Of a DNA stretch of 64,000 nt, positions 17,741 to 26,969 are shown in pieces; position 1 is the first letter of the stretch, and each line of letters opens with the position of its first letter. The notes beneath the pieces are model-generated. The model saw nothing but the letters and a program-made list of their open reading frames with translations, ran no database searches and had not been told where the DNA came from. A program made the translations under genes and the position numbers. The DNA is from Balneolaceae bacterium UBA3186. GTDB taxonomy: Bacteria > Bacteroidota > Rhodothermia > Balneolales > Balneolaceae. Where the stretch lies: the NCBI GenBank assembly GCA_002364085.1, contig DEXK01000013.1, positions 124,001 through 188,000 on the forward strand, read 5' to 3'.

Positions 17741-17762
17741 TAATGTCAACTACTGTGCCAAA
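17741..17762 (-). promoter_or_regulatory. Sigma-54-type -24/-12 promoter driving the adaptor-ABC block
   Basis: On the minus strand the sequence reads TTTGGCACAGTAGTTGACA: TGGCAC (17755-17760) is a perfect -24 element and TTGA follows at the correct spacing. GG and the -12 dinucleotide are separated by exactly 10 bases; the -12 pair is GA, consensus GC. A start near 17734 would leave a leader of about 40 nt before the adaptor ATG. An NtrC-type activator gene lies immediately on the other side of the gap. Confidence 0.7.
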
Positions 17763-17813
17763 GCATCAGAAACTCATCAGATCAGTGTTTTTGAGGCTTT
17801 AGTAGGATTTTAC

Positions 17814-17829
17814 TGTTCATTTTGATACA
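17814..17829. promoter_or_regulatory. Imperfect palindromic activator site, promoter-proximal copy
   Basis: TGTTCATTTTGATACA keeps the outer bases of the perfect palindrome at 17835-17850 (TGTTC at the left and ACA at the right). The centre is 21 bp from the centre of the other site, two helical turns, so both would face the same side of the DNA. It lies about 75 bp upstream of the -12 element. Confidence 0.55.
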
Positions 17830-17834
17830 CTTAC

Positions 17835-17850
17835 TGTTCGATATCGAACA
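17835..17850. promoter_or_regulatory. Perfect 16-bp palindrome, likely enhancer site for the NtrC-type regulator
   Basis: TGTTCGATATCGAACA is an exact palindrome about 96 bp upstream of the -12 element and 107 bp before the regulator's start codon. Dimeric Fis-type HTH domains of sigma-54 activators bind such dyads at this distance. It could serve the leftward operon, autoregulation of the regulator, or both. Confidence 0.65.
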
Positions 17851-17956
17851 CCTGAAATTTCGGGCTATTCTCTTTAAATAAAGCGGAACCGATTTTATGA
17901 GTAGAATTCACTTTAGGTACAGTATTTGATAAAAGGATGTGAACTAACAAATTGAT

Positions 17957-19333
17957 ATGACCTCCAAAAAAGGAAAGATCTTAGTAGTAGATGATGATGC
18001 CGATGTGTTGCAAGCAGCACGTTTGTTTTTGAAGCAACATGTTAAATCCATAGAAACTGAAAAGGATCCCAATTCTATTCCCACGCTTCTGAAAAACAAT
18101 AGATACGATCTGATCTTGTTAGATATGAATTTTACGGAAGATGTGAGCAGCGGAAAGGAAGGTTTCTTTTGGCTTCAGGAAATTTTAAAAATTGATCCTT
18201 CCATAGCCGTAATTCTTATAACTGCTTATGGTGATATTGATAAAGCTGTACAAGCCGTAAAAGCAGGAGCCACAGATTTTGTTCTAAAGCCTTGGAAGAA
18301 TGAGAAACTTCTTACAACAGTCATGTCTGCTATGCAGCTTACTGATTCAAAAAGAGAAGTAGCAGAACTCAAAGAAACTCAAAAACAGATCAACAGTGAC
18401 ATAGATCATCATTATCGGGATATCATTGGAAGAAGTCCTGCAATGATCAATGTTTTTAACACCATCGAAAAAGTAGCTGCAACTGATGCCAATGTTTTAA
18501 TTCTTGGAGAAAACGGAACCGGGAAGGAGGTGATCGCCAGAGCACTTCACAGAAGATCAGCACGACATGAAAATGTGTTTATGAATGTGGATATGGGAGC
18601 AATCACCGAATCTCTTTTTGAAAGTGAATTGTTCGGTTATGTGAAAGGAGCATTTACAGATGCTAAAGAAGACAAAGCTGGAAGATTTGAACTTGCCAAT
18701 GGAGGAACTTTATTTCTGGATGAGATCGGAAATCTTCCGTTACCGCTTCAGTCTAAACTTCTTACTGTGTTACAAAACAGAAAGGTAAACAGAGTTGGCT
18801 CCGCAAAATCAAAAGAAATTGATATACGATTGGTATGTGCCACAAATCAGTCTTTAAAGGAAATGGTTGCTGATTCTACTTTCCGCCAAGATCTTTTATT
18901 CAGGATCAACACTATAGAAATCCAACTACCTCCGCTAAGAGACCGGATTGAAGACATTGAAGCATTAACAGATCATTTCATAAAACTGTATTCAAAAAAA
19001 TACAAGAAAGAAGTAAGTGGATGTTCAAAGGAAACTATCAAAAAGCTAGAGAAACACAGTTGGCCGGGAAATGTACGCGAGCTTCAACACTCAGTGGAAA
19101 GAGCTGTCATTATGAGTGAATCTGCTATCTTGAAACCTGGAGATTTTTTACTTACTCCGGAAGCTGGAGATTCCGAGCAAGTGGTTTTTGATGATTATAA
19201 TCTCGAAGAAGTGGAAAAAATGGTATTGAGAAAAGCGTTAAAAAAACATGAGGGTAATATCTCGAAAGCAGCTGAGGAGTTGGGTTTAACCAGAGCATCT
19301 CTTTACAGAAGAATGGATAAATATGGACTTTAA
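17957..19333 (+). CDS. NtrC-family sigma-54-dependent response regulator
   Basis: A 458-aa three-domain activator. The receiver domain (about 1-125) has the acidic cluster VVDDDAD and the phospho-acceptor D56 in LILLDMNF, with T and K of ILITAYGD and VLKPWK. The AAA+ domain has Walker A GENGTGKE (184-191) and a sigma-54 contact loop GAFTDA (231-236), a known variant of GAFTGA. A Fis-type HTH closes the protein (NISKAAEELGLTRASLYRRM, about 433-452). It should bind the palindromes upstream of its own gene and open the sigma-54-like promoter of the adaptor-ABC block. The kinase gene follows after 11 bp, making a cognate pair. Confidence 0.95.
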   Translation: MTSKKGKILVVDDDADVLQAARLFLKQHVKSIETEKDPNSIPTLLKNNRYDLILLDMNFTEDVSSGKEGFFWLQEILKIDPSIAVILITAYGDIDKAVQAVKAGATDFVLKPWKNEKLLTTVMSAMQLTDSKREVAELKETQKQINSDIDHHYRDIIGRSPAMINVFNTIEKVAATDANVLILGENGTGKEVIARALHRRSARHENVFMNVDMGAITESLFESELFGYVKGAFTDAKEDKAGRFELANGGTLFLDEIGNLPLPLQSKLLTVLQNRKVNRVGSAKSKEIDIRLVCATNQSLKEMVADSTFRQDLLFRINTIEIQLPPLRDRIEDIEALTDHFIKLYSKKYKKEVSGCSKETIKKLEKHSWPGNVRELQHSVERAVIMSESAILKPGDFLLTPEAGDSEQVVFDDYNLEEVEKMVLRKALKKHEGNISKAAEELGLTRASLYRRMDKYGL

Positions 19334-19344
19334 ACAGTTTTTCC

Positions 19345-20709
19345 ATGCTTAAAAACCTCAGGATAGGAGTAATAATAAGAGTACTAGTGCTTTTTATAGT
19401 GCTTTCTATTGGAGCGTATCTGGCTATAAATACTGAGTACTACGTAAGCCTAATTCTTATTGGCGTTGTAGTTATTCTACAAGTAATCAACCTTATTAGG
19501 TTTGTAGAAATAACAAATAAGAATCTGAAACGATTTTTTGAAGCCATTAGCTATAACGACTTTTCTCAATCATTTTCAAATAAGGGTTCAGGGAAGTCAT
19601 TAGAGTCTTTGAACTCTGTTTTTAATAATATAATTGAAAAATTTAATCAGGAAAGATCAAAGGGAGAGGAGAGTTATCTTTATCTGGAAACGGTAGTTCA
19701 ACATATCGGAATTGGTTTATTTTCTTTTAATAAGGATGGCGAAATAGAACTACTTAATACAGCTGCAAAAAAAATCTTAGGAACTGCCGTACTTAGAAAT
19801 GTCTCTCAATTAAAAAATTTAAGTGAACCTTTGTATGACGCTATCCAAAACCTGAAAAGTGGTGCTCGTACATTGGTACGCTTGTCGATAAAGAATAGAG
19901 AGTCGCAGGTGGCAATTTTTGCAACAGAGTTTCGTGTAAAAGGAGATATGTATAAAATTATCTCGTTAAGCAACATTTCTTCAGAGTTGGAAGAAAAAGA
20001 AATGGAAGCCTGGCAAAATTTAACTCAGGTTTTAGCTCACGAGATTATGAACTCCATAACCCCGATAGCTTCACTTTCAGATACAGTGAATTCCATGCTC
20101 TCCACAAATTTGCTTGCCAAAGAAACAACTCAAGACATTTCGGAAGAAACACTGAAAGATGTAAAAGAAGCACTTCAAACCATAAACAACAGAAGTTTAG
20201 GGTTGATGAGGTTTGTGGATTCATATCGAAACATAACACAAATCCCAACTCCTGATTTTGAGGTAGTACTCCTGAAAGAAATCGTTGATAGAGTTAAGAA
20301 TTTAATGAAAGGAGAAGCACTTTCAAGATCTATAACTGTTGAAACTGAATTTGAATCCGACTCTATTGAAGTAGTTGCTGACAGCCAGTTAATAGAACAA
20401 TCACTTATAAATGTAGTTAAGAATGCTTTCAAAGCTCTTAAGAATCATTCTGAACCCAGAGTAGTTTTAAAATGTGGAATCGATGAATCCGGACACGCTT
20501 ACATTGATGTACAGGATAATGGTCCGGGTATAAAAAAATCTTCAGCAGAAAAGATTTTTGTACCGTTCTATACTACTAGTAAAAACTCAACTGAAGGAGG
20601 CTCAGGTATTGGATTGAGTTTATCGCGACAAATAATGAGATTACATAACGGAAGTTTATATTTGTTGGAATCCGAAAATGGTAAAACTATTTTCAGGTTG
20701 CGATTCTAG
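19345..20709 (+). CDS. Membrane histidine kinase, NtrB-like, partner of the upstream regulator
   Basis: A 454-aa sensor kinase. Two membrane helices lie within residues 5-55 with almost no periplasmic loop, so it probably senses a membrane or cytoplasmic signal. A HAMP-like linker and a PAS-like domain (about 110-215) follow. The H box is VLAHEIMNSITP with phospho-acceptor H232; the N box is SLINVVKNAFKAL, with G boxes DNGPGIKK and GGSGIGLSLS. Lack of a large periplasmic domain and pairing with an ABC export block recall envelope-stress or antibiotic-sensing systems, but the signal is unknown. Its stop overlaps the stop of the convergent TonB receptor gene (shared CTAG at 20706-20709). Confidence 0.93.
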   Translation: MLKNLRIGVIIRVLVLFIVLSIGAYLAINTEYYVSLILIGVVVILQVINLIRFVEITNKNLKRFFEAISYNDFSQSFSNKGSGKSLESLNSVFNNIIEKFNQERSKGEESYLYLETVVQHIGIGLFSFNKDGEIELLNTAAKKILGTAVLRNVSQLKNLSEPLYDAIQNLKSGARTLVRLSIKNRESQVAIFATEFRVKGDMYKIISLSNISSELEEKEMEAWQNLTQVLAHEIMNSITPIASLSDTVNSMLSTNLLAKETTQDISEETLKDVKEALQTINNRSLGLMRFVDSYRNITQIPTPDFEVVLLKEIVDRVKNLMKGEALSRSITVETEFESDSIEVVADSQLIEQSLINVVKNAFKALKNHSEPRVVLKCGIDESGHAYIDVQDNGPGIKKSSAEKIFVPFYTTSKNSTEGGSGIGLSLSRQIMRLHNGSLYLLESENGKTIFRLRF

Positions 20710-23318
20710 AAATATAACTTAATCCTGAAGCTTGGTTGAATTCCCAGATCATAAACAGTTGATAAACCGGGCTCGATTCTGTTATTGTTTGTATTAAGGC
20801 CTGCTTTAAATTCAGAATACCATGGATTTTCATTGTTAAGTACATTGTAAATCGAAAACAGAAGCTCTCCTTTTTCATCGGAATTACTAGTAAGCACATA
20901 CTTTACAGAAATATCAAGTCTGGAGTAGTTTCCAGTTCTGGTTTCCTTTTGCTCTTCTCTTGAGATAGTTGTGCTGGGTGTACCCGTAGCGTAGTTCCAG
21001 GATGCATAGAAACTAAGTCCCGAACTTAGATCAAAATCACCAAATAAAGAAAATTGATGTGTACGATCATAAGATGGATGGAATGGTTTTCCTTCATTGA
21101 TCAACAAGTTTTCAAGCTCTGTAGAAGCCAAAGTATATGTGGAAGAAAGGCTTAACCGATCAAATCGGTTTTTTAGCAGGAATTCAAGTCCTTTTCCAAC
21201 ACCGGTATTGTTAAATAAAAAGGGTGTAGTGTCATCTTCATCAAAAAATGATGAAACAAACTGGTTCGATAAACTGTGAATTCGAAGATTATCAAAAAGC
21301 TTATAGTAACCTTCTATCTGAAAAAATAAAGTACCCGCTGGTCTTATTCTGATATTAGAAGTAAAATAATTAACGGAAGAAGGAGGTTGCTCGTTATTGG
21401 TCATAACCCAAAAATCAGTGCTATTCACCGTTAGAAAATCTAATTGATGGAGAAATTGATAATTTTTACTGAACCCTAATCCAAATGATATCTGAGATTC
21501 GGGTAAAAATTGAGCTTTAATTCGTGGTGACCATTTTAAATATTTTCCATTGCTGAAATAATAAATCCGGCTACCCAAACTTACATGGGCTTCTGTAGAA
21601 TTGGTAAAATCCATTTGGCTGAATATATCCAGCAATTGGCTAGTGCGTCTACTTTTGAAGGATTGATTTCTGGGGCTCAGTTCGGTATATAGAATTTCAA
21701 AATCGCTGTATGTGATTCCATAATCCAATTCAAAGTCATTAAAAAACTTACTAAAGCGTTGATTGAATTGTACTTCTCTCAGTTCATTTTCTAAACTGAA
21801 AGGCAAGATCTCAATTGAAGCGTTCTGATTGTTATTATCATTTTCAGTTCTTCTGAAGTCATTATCCTCTTTAAAATAGCTAGAATAATAATCACTAAAT
21901 CCAAAACTACTTTCAGAATTAAGATTGTTTTCAAATTGAGTGTTGTAAGCTACTTTAATCATGTTGCTTGACCACTCATTATTAGTTTCAAACTCTTCCA
22001 GTTGCTGTTGAAACCTTCGGTCGTAGGATTGGTTGGCTTCGTCTTTTCCTATATACATACTGGCAATAAGTTGTGAGCCGGAAGAAGTTTCAAAGTAAAG
22101 TTTACCATGTAAATCGTAGAAAAAAGCATTTCCGGTAATATTTTGAACATTTCGGTCTTCGATCTTTTCAACAGTATCGCTTTGAAACTCATAATTACGA
22201 TCTATATCCAAGCCATATTTGATAATCCCTTGGTTATTAAACCAACTAACATCATCGATATAAGAATGGCGTCCTGAAAACAAAAAACTGGATTTACCTA
22301 AGGAAATCGGACCTTCTAACGTAGCACTGAAAGCAGTGTTACTTAAACCTGCTGAACCTTCGAAGTTCTGCAGATTTCCTGTTTTAGTTAAAAATGTGAG
22401 AGTTCCACCAAGTGGAGCTCTAAAACGGGCAGGGGTAACGTCATAAAAGAATCCACTGGTTCTGAGCACATCTCCATTCAATCCGTCAAGCAATCCGAAT
22501 AAGTGACTTTGATTGTAGAGAGTTATACCATCCAACAATACTCGAAATCCATCGGATGAACTACCTCTTACATTTAATCCGTCTTCAATGGCAGGTCCCG
22601 ATAAAACTGAAGGAAGAGATTGTAAAGCTTTTGTAGAGTTGTTATCACCAAGAGGACTAAAAGATCCTGCTTCTATTAAACTACTAAAAACAGTATCTGA
22701 AGGACTGAACAGGGCATTACCATTAATTATGATTTCACTTCCACCATATAGTTTTGGTTTCAAGCGGATAGCAATATCATTCAATTCGGTACTTGAGGAA
22801 ATGTTGAAATCAACCCGTTTTGATTCATAGCCAACAAATGAAAATAAAAGCGGGATTGAGTTTCTTGAGGATCGAATCCGTGCACTAAATGTTCCAGATG
22901 TAGAGGAAGCAACACCGGTTATTTCACCATCTTGAAACCAGGAAATGGTAGAGTAGGGCAGTCGGTCTCCAGTTTCAGCGTCTACTACATATCCGGAAAT
23001 AACAGTTTCTTGTTTACTCTTGGTATTTCCTGATTTGTAAAGTAAGGCTTGATTTCTTTCGGTATCAACCTGTAAACCAATATTATATTTGCTGAGTTGA
23101 TCTTCAAGATCTTTATAGAGAGTAGGTGAATTAGAAGAAACAGAAACCTTAATATTGCTGACAAGAGCCTCTCTGTAAAGAAATCTCATTTCTGATTGTT
23201 CTTCAATCAAGCTAATCAATTCTAATAATGTTTTCTGTGAGGAAGAGTTTTGAGCGGAAACTTCTACGATAGTTCCTACCCAAAAAAGAAAGAAAGCTAT
23301 TTTAAATAAGGTTTTCAT
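20706..23318 (-). CDS. TonB-dependent outer-membrane receptor with STN and carboxypeptidase-like N-terminal domains
   Basis: An 870-aa receptor: signal peptide (residues 1-22, ending VSAQ), an STN-type secretin/TonB short N-terminal domain (about 28-95) used for trans-envelope signalling, a CarboxypepD-regulatory-like beta sandwich (VISGYVVDAETGDRLPYST, about 105-190), a plug (about 205-310, NVRGSSSDGFRVLLDGITLY) and a barrel ending in an aromatic residue (RIKLYF). The STN domain and the FecR gene 6 bp upstream fit a FecA-type cell-surface signalling circuit where ligand binding frees the ECF sigma factor. The ligand may be a siderophore or other scarce nutrient; nothing in the sequence fixes it. 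Confidence 0.9.
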   Translation of the reverse strand: MKTLFKIAFFLFWVGTIVEVSAQNSSSQKTLLELISLIEEQSEMRFLYREALVSNIKVSVSSNSPTLYKDLEDQLSKYNIGLQVDTERNQALLYKSGNTKSKQETVISGYVVDAETGDRLPYSTISWFQDGEITGVASSTSGTFSARIRSSRNSIPLLFSFVGYESKRVDFNISSSTELNDIAIRLKPKLYGGSEIIINGNALFSPSDTVFSSLIEAGSFSPLGDNNSTKALQSLPSVLSGPAIEDGLNVRGSSSDGFRVLLDGITLYNQSHLFGLLDGLNGDVLRTSGFFYDVTPARFRAPLGGTLTFLTKTGNLQNFEGSAGLSNTAFSATLEGPISLGKSSFLFSGRHSYIDDVSWFNNQGIIKYGLDIDRNYEFQSDTVEKIEDRNVQNITGNAFFYDLHGKLYFETSSGSQLIASMYIGKDEANQSYDRRFQQQLEEFETNNEWSSNMIKVAYNTQFENNLNSESSFGFSDYYSSYFKEDNDFRRTENDNNNQNASIEILPFSLENELREVQFNQRFSKFFNDFELDYGITYSDFEILYTELSPRNQSFKSRRTSQLLDIFSQMDFTNSTEAHVSLGSRIYYFSNGKYLKWSPRIKAQFLPESQISFGLGFSKNYQFLHQLDFLTVNSTDFWVMTNNEQPPSSVNYFTSNIRIRPAGTLFFQIEGYYKLFDNLRIHSLSNQFVSSFFDEDDTTPFLFNNTGVGKGLEFLLKNRFDRLSLSSTYTLASTELENLLINEGKPFHPSYDRTHQFSLFGDFDLSSGLSFYASWNYATGTPSTTISREEQKETRTGNYSRLDISVKYVLTSNSDEKGELLFSIYNVLNNENPWYSEFKAGLNTNNNRIEPGLSTVYDLGIQPSFRIKLYF

Positions 23319-23324
23319 CGAACC

Positions 23325-24296
23325 TTAATTTAAAGGAATAAATGTAAAGCTATCTAAGTTTATTTGTCTGAATGTTCCACCTAAAATAATACCGAGATCT
23401 CTCAGAGTTATGCTAAGTTCATCTAAAGGAATTGTACCTGAAATCAATTCAAATTCATTATCCATTGCTGAAATATCAATGTTAGCTTGATAGTGATGTT
23501 CGATTTCAATTATTACTTGAGAAATCGGTGTTCCCTTTAATACTATCATATTGTTGAGCCAATCCTTGTATTCTTCAGCATCTGCATCAGTAGCATTACT
23601 TAATAAATTGTTTGCTATAGTCGCTTTTTCTCCCGGCTTCAGGATTAAAGAGTTTTGATTGAGATCATCAACTCGAATACTGCCTTCTTCAAGAAATACA
23701 TTCGTTTCGTTACCCCAGGTACTCACATTAAATTGTGTCCCTAAAACAGTAATAATTCCATGTTCTGAAGAAACTGAAAAAGGCTTGTTCACATCTTTAG
23801 CCACAATAAAGAAAGCTTCCCCGTTAATTTCGTAAGCTCTTTTTGTCTCTGAAAGCTCAATTTGATATAAAGAAGTATGAGGACGTAAAGAAACTTCAGA
23901 ACCGTCAGCCAATGATATTGTTTCAATATTATTTCCACTCTGAGCTATAAGAACGGTACTATCAAGATTGGTGAACCAAAATATTCCAAGGAATGAAGCG
24001 ATCAATACAGTTGCAGCTGTAGCCCATACCCAGGTATTATTTCTTTGGGTTTTTAGAGGAGTTACTTTTCCTCTTTTTGGAGATTGAGTTTCCGAAAGAA
24101 CACGATCCCATATTTCAGAAGATTCAGCCTCAAGTGAATCTATGTTACTGTGTTCTAAATTACGGTAAGATAAAAGAGATTGAATCAATGGATCCTGAAC
24201 GCTTGAAATACCTTCACCCATCTGAAGCAAAGAATCCAACTTCTTTGCGAGAAGCAGGTCTTGATCATTTTCTGGTAAAAGGTTTTGTGATTCCAT
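23325..24296 (-). CDS. FecR-family anti-sigma factor / signal relay
   Basis: A 323-aa protein with a cytoplasmic N-terminal part, a single membrane helix at about residues 89-108, a periplasmic FecR domain (GSEVSLRPHTSLYQIEL, FSVSSEHGIITVLGTQFNV, LKPGEKATI) and a C-terminal DUF4974-like domain (VIIEIEHHYQANIDI...SGTIPLDELSITLRDLG). FecR proteins hold the ECF sigma factor and receive the signal from the STN domain of the TonB receptor. Both partners are encoded in the same cluster. The C-terminal DUF4974-like fold resembles the STN domain and is the usual contact site. Confidence 0.92.
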   Translation of the reverse strand: MESQNLLPENDQDLLLAKKLDSLLQMGEGISSVQDPLIQSLLSYRNLEHSNIDSLEAESSEIWDRVLSETQSPKRGKVTPLKTQRNNTWVWATAATVLIASFLGIFWFTNLDSTVLIAQSGNNIETISLADGSEVSLRPHTSLYQIELSETKRAYEINGEAFFIVAKDVNKPFSVSSEHGIITVLGTQFNVSTWGNETNVFLEEGSIRVDDLNQNSLILKPGEKATIANNLLSNATDADAEEYKDWLNNMIVLKGTPISQVIIEIEHHYQANIDISAMDNEFELISGTIPLDELSITLRDLGIILGGTFRQINLDSFTFIPLN

Positions 24297-24357
24297 GATT
24301 CTTAAATTAAAAAGAACTGCAGGTCATTTCATCAACCCGCAGTTCGTAATGGTTAGT

Positions 24358-25257
24358 TTAGTCTTGAGTTGATCCGTCTTTTAATGAGAATCGAACTACT
24401 TTAGCTACTTTTTTGAATCTTAACAGAGCAGTTCCGTCTCCTGTTAACTCAATTGTACCTTCAATTACTTGATTATCAGCTTCATCACCAACAGTTTTGT
24501 TTAAAATAATGCTGTAAGTAAGGGTTCCGGTTACACCTTGTTCAAGGTTGCCATTTGCTTCAACAGAGTCTTTCTCAATTGCTACTTCCAGGAATTCAAT
24601 GTCGACGGTAAAGTCTCTGGAAACCTCAACGCTATCTCTTGTATAGCCTGTAGCATTTCCTTCTCCATGATGTGTACCGTCAATACTCACTATTGAACTT
24701 GTGCTGTGTAAACCGGCAATTGCAAAAGTATCAGCACGAGCAAACTCAGAACTCCCTCTTCTTGAATTCACAGAGCCTGATTTGTTTCCAGTAAAGGCTA
24801 CACTTTCAATTGAATCCGCATTTGCTCTTGGGTGAACAATAAATTCACCTTCAGGAGACTTAAAAATATAGGTGTTAAGTAACGATATACTTTTACTAAA
24901 GCTATTTTTATTCACACTTCGGTCGTACTGTAAAGTGTGCATTCCGGTATCAGGATCGTAGGTATAAGAATAGCTGCTTTCTCTGCCTCGTCCACTATTA
25001 TCATCGCTGTTAGCTTTATTTCTGTTATCTCCGTAAGAAATACCATCCTTGCCTACTGTTGAGACAGCATCATACATACTACTCATTATTCCGGAGTTGT
25101 CGTCAGAAACAGACTCTCCAATTATTTGAGTTGCTAATTCGATGTCCTCATCCGAAAGGGTTTCAACATCATTATTTACAGCAGAACATGCTGCGAAGGT
25201 TACTAAAAGGCTTAAGCCCAATAGTGTTAGTTTTGATATGTTTTGTAAAGATTTCAT
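24358..25257 (-). CDS. Lipoprotein of unknown function inside the sigma/FecR/TonB cluster
   Basis: The ATG at 25257 is chosen over an open frame from 25335 because it gives a clean lipoprotein signal (MKSLQNISKLTLLGLSLLV...FAAC) with cysteine near residue 24. The mature protein (about 275 aa) is Ser/Asp/Gly rich and probably all-beta; I recognise no family. It contains repeated short strands such as TYDPDTGMHTLQYDRSVN and GVTGTLTYSIILN. It lies between the ECF sigma gene and fecR, where most such clusters have nothing. It may be surface-exposed and work with the receptor, by position only. Confidence 0.75.
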   Translation of the reverse strand: MKSLQNISKLTLLGLSLLVTFAACSAVNNDVETLSDEDIELATQIIGESVSDDNSGIMSSMYDAVSTVGKDGISYGDNRNKANSDDNSGRGRESSYSYTYDPDTGMHTLQYDRSVNKNSFSKSISLLNTYIFKSPEGEFIVHPRANADSIESVAFTGNKSGSVNSRRGSSEFARADTFAIAGLHSTSSIVSIDGTHHGEGNATGYTRDSVEVSRDFTVDIEFLEVAIEKDSVEANGNLEQGVTGTLTYSIILNKTVGDEADNQVIEGTIELTGDGTALLRFKKVAKVVRFSLKDGSTQD

Positions 25258-25375
25258 AGTGATTTCTCTTTTGTTTTGTTTAAAGACATTTGTGTCATTT
25301 GCCTTTAATACACACATGGAATTGCGTACCCCCAATCCTTTTTAAAAAAATCAAAAAATAAATTTGAAAGGACAT

Positions 25376-25966
25376 TCAGCGGTACTGTTTTAATGATTCA
25401 CGCATGTCTTTCAAAGCCAAACCCATGTGATTTTCAATTGTTTTTACAGAAACATCTAATACCTCAGCAGCTTCTTTATAAGTAAATTCCTGAATAAAAC
25501 AGAGCCGGAAAACTTCCTGTCTTTTTTCTGGCATTGCTGAAATCGCAGTTTCTATGGCTGAGTTAAGTTCCTTATTTCTGTTTTCATCGTTTTGCTCCGT
25601 CTCATCATGATGAGAATTTTCTTCAGGATCAGCTTCTTCATCAAATTTGGAATGATCTCTGAATAAATTCAGCATTCTGGTATATCCGATACGGAACAAA
25701 TAAGCACGAAGAGATTTGGTTTCGTCTATTTCTTCTCTTTTTTCCCAGATCAGAACGAAAGCTTGCTGAACAAGATCTTTTGCAGCTTCTTTAGCTGTAC
25801 CTCTCTTCATTAAATAATTAAGAAGAAATGCATTATATCGATCGAAAAACTTTTTAAATGCCTCGTGATTTCCTTTCTTTATCTTGATAGCAAGTTCAGG
25901 ATCAGAAAGTTCATCCGAATCTACTGAAGCCAGTAATAAAATAAGTTGTAGTAATAGTGAGTTCAT
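25376..25966 (-). CDS. ECF-type RNA polymerase sigma factor (FecI-like)
   Basis: A 196-aa sigma-70 family factor of the extracytoplasmic-function class. Region 2 covers about residues 35-105 (FFDRYNAFLLNYLMKRG, DLVQQAFVLIWEKREEI, LRAYLFRIGYTRMLNLFRD); an acidic linker (EEADPEENSHHDE) leads to region 4 (AMPEKRQEVFRLCFIQEFTY, KEAAEVLDVSVKTIENHMGL). It should direct transcription of the lipoprotein-fecR-receptor genes and be held by FecR until the receptor signals. The leucine-rich start MNSLLLQLILLLASVD is unusual and the true start could be some residues later, but no better ATG precedes region 2. Confidence 0.93.
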   Translation of the reverse strand: MNSLLLQLILLLASVDSDELSDPELAIKIKKGNHEAFKKFFDRYNAFLLNYLMKRGTAKEAAKDLVQQAFVLIWEKREEIDETKSLRAYLFRIGYTRMLNLFRDHSKFDEEADPEENSHHDETEQNDENRNKELNSAIETAISAMPEKRQEVFRLCFIQEFTYKEAAEVLDVSVKTIENHMGLALKDMRESLKQYR

Positions 25967-25989
25967 AGGTGAGAATATAATTCCAAGTA

Positions 25990-26844
25990 ATGTTAATGAA
26001 CAAAGAAAGATTTAATAATATTAAAGGAGTGTCTGCAGTCACTTTGTGTTTATTGTTCATACTGATGTTATCGGGCTTTAAAGCAGTTCAGGAGAATTCT
26101 GTAACCATAGAACAAGTACAAAAAGAACATGGGGTGGTCTTAGTAGGAATTAATTCAAATTATTATCCCGTTACTATTGAACTGGATTTGAAGCTAAAAA
26201 ATATGATATCGTCAGAGAAAAACCCACTCACTACTGTAATACCGGGTAAATCAAAATTGGAACTCTTAGAATTAGAAGTTGATACCCCAAATTCTTCAAG
26301 TGGTTGGGAGTATAATTTTAAATATTATCAAGGGAGCATTTTTGCAAAACATAACGACAAGATAGCTTACAGGCTTCCATATAAGATTGGTGAGCAACAT
26401 AGATTAGATCAGGGTTACAATGGAAAATTTTCTCATAAGGGAGATAGCAGGTACTCGTTAGATTTTAACATGGAGGAGGGAACCGAGATCTATTCATCCA
26501 GAGCGGGAACAGTTGTTGAAATAGAAGCACGGTATTCAAATGGTGGTAAACATAAATCCTTCATTGATAAAGCTAATTATGTAACCATTTTACATGACGA
26601 CGGGACATTTGCTCAATATTCACATCTCAGAAAAAACGGCGTTACTGTAAGTATAGGGCAGAAAGTTAAAGTGGGAGAAAGAATTGGATATTCAGGCTCT
26701 ACCGGGTATGTAACAGGCCCTCATCTTCATTTTACAGTATTGCAGGCAAAGAAGGGTGGAGGATTTATTTCAATACCTGTTAAGTTTGCAACCAGAGCAG
26801 GAATAAAAACACTGGAAGAAAAAAAGACATATACAGCTTATTAG
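25990..26844 (+). CDS. Exported M23-family (LytM) peptidase
   Basis: A 284-aa zinc endopeptidase. A signal/anchor helix is at about residues 14-33, then a beta-rich N-terminal domain, then the M23 domain with zinc ligands in FSHKGDSRYSLDF (His and Asp) and the HLHF motif near residue 247. QGYNGKFSHKG and YVTGPHLHF are the usual flanks. M23 enzymes cut peptidoglycan cross-links or act as scaffolds for amidases; the intact ligand set argues for activity. The gene is divergent from the ECF sigma gene with only 23 bp between starts. ATG at 25990 or at 25996 are both possible. Confidence 0.9.
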   Translation: MLMNKERFNNIKGVSAVTLCLLFILMLSGFKAVQENSVTIEQVQKEHGVVLVGINSNYYPVTIELDLKLKNMISSEKNPLTTVIPGKSKLELLELEVDTPNSSSGWEYNFKYYQGSIFAKHNDKIAYRLPYKIGEQHRLDQGYNGKFSHKGDSRYSLDFNMEEGTEIYSSRAGTVVEIEARYSNGGKHKSFIDKANYVTILHDDGTFAQYSHLRKNGVTVSIGQKVKVGERIGYSGSTGYVTGPHLHFTVLQAKKGGGFISIPVKFATRAGIKTLEEKKTYTAY

Positions 26845-26890
26845 CGAAGCTAAATTTCAATATTCAAGAACCAAATTCCAATCTTAAGTT

Positions 26891-26969
26891 GGTTATTGGT
26901 TATTGGTTATTGGTTATTGGTTATTGGTTATTGGTTATTGAATGTTGGGTGTTGGACGTTGGACGTTGT
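26891..26969. repeat. Tandem heptad repeat between convergent genes
   Basis: Seven exact head-to-tail copies of GGTTATT (26891-26939) followed by related units (GAATGTT, GGGTGTT, GGACGTT, GGACGTT). Similar 7-bp TTGG-based runs occur at 41658-41691, 50184-50264 and 60356-60490 in this window, always between genes. Confidence 0.9.
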
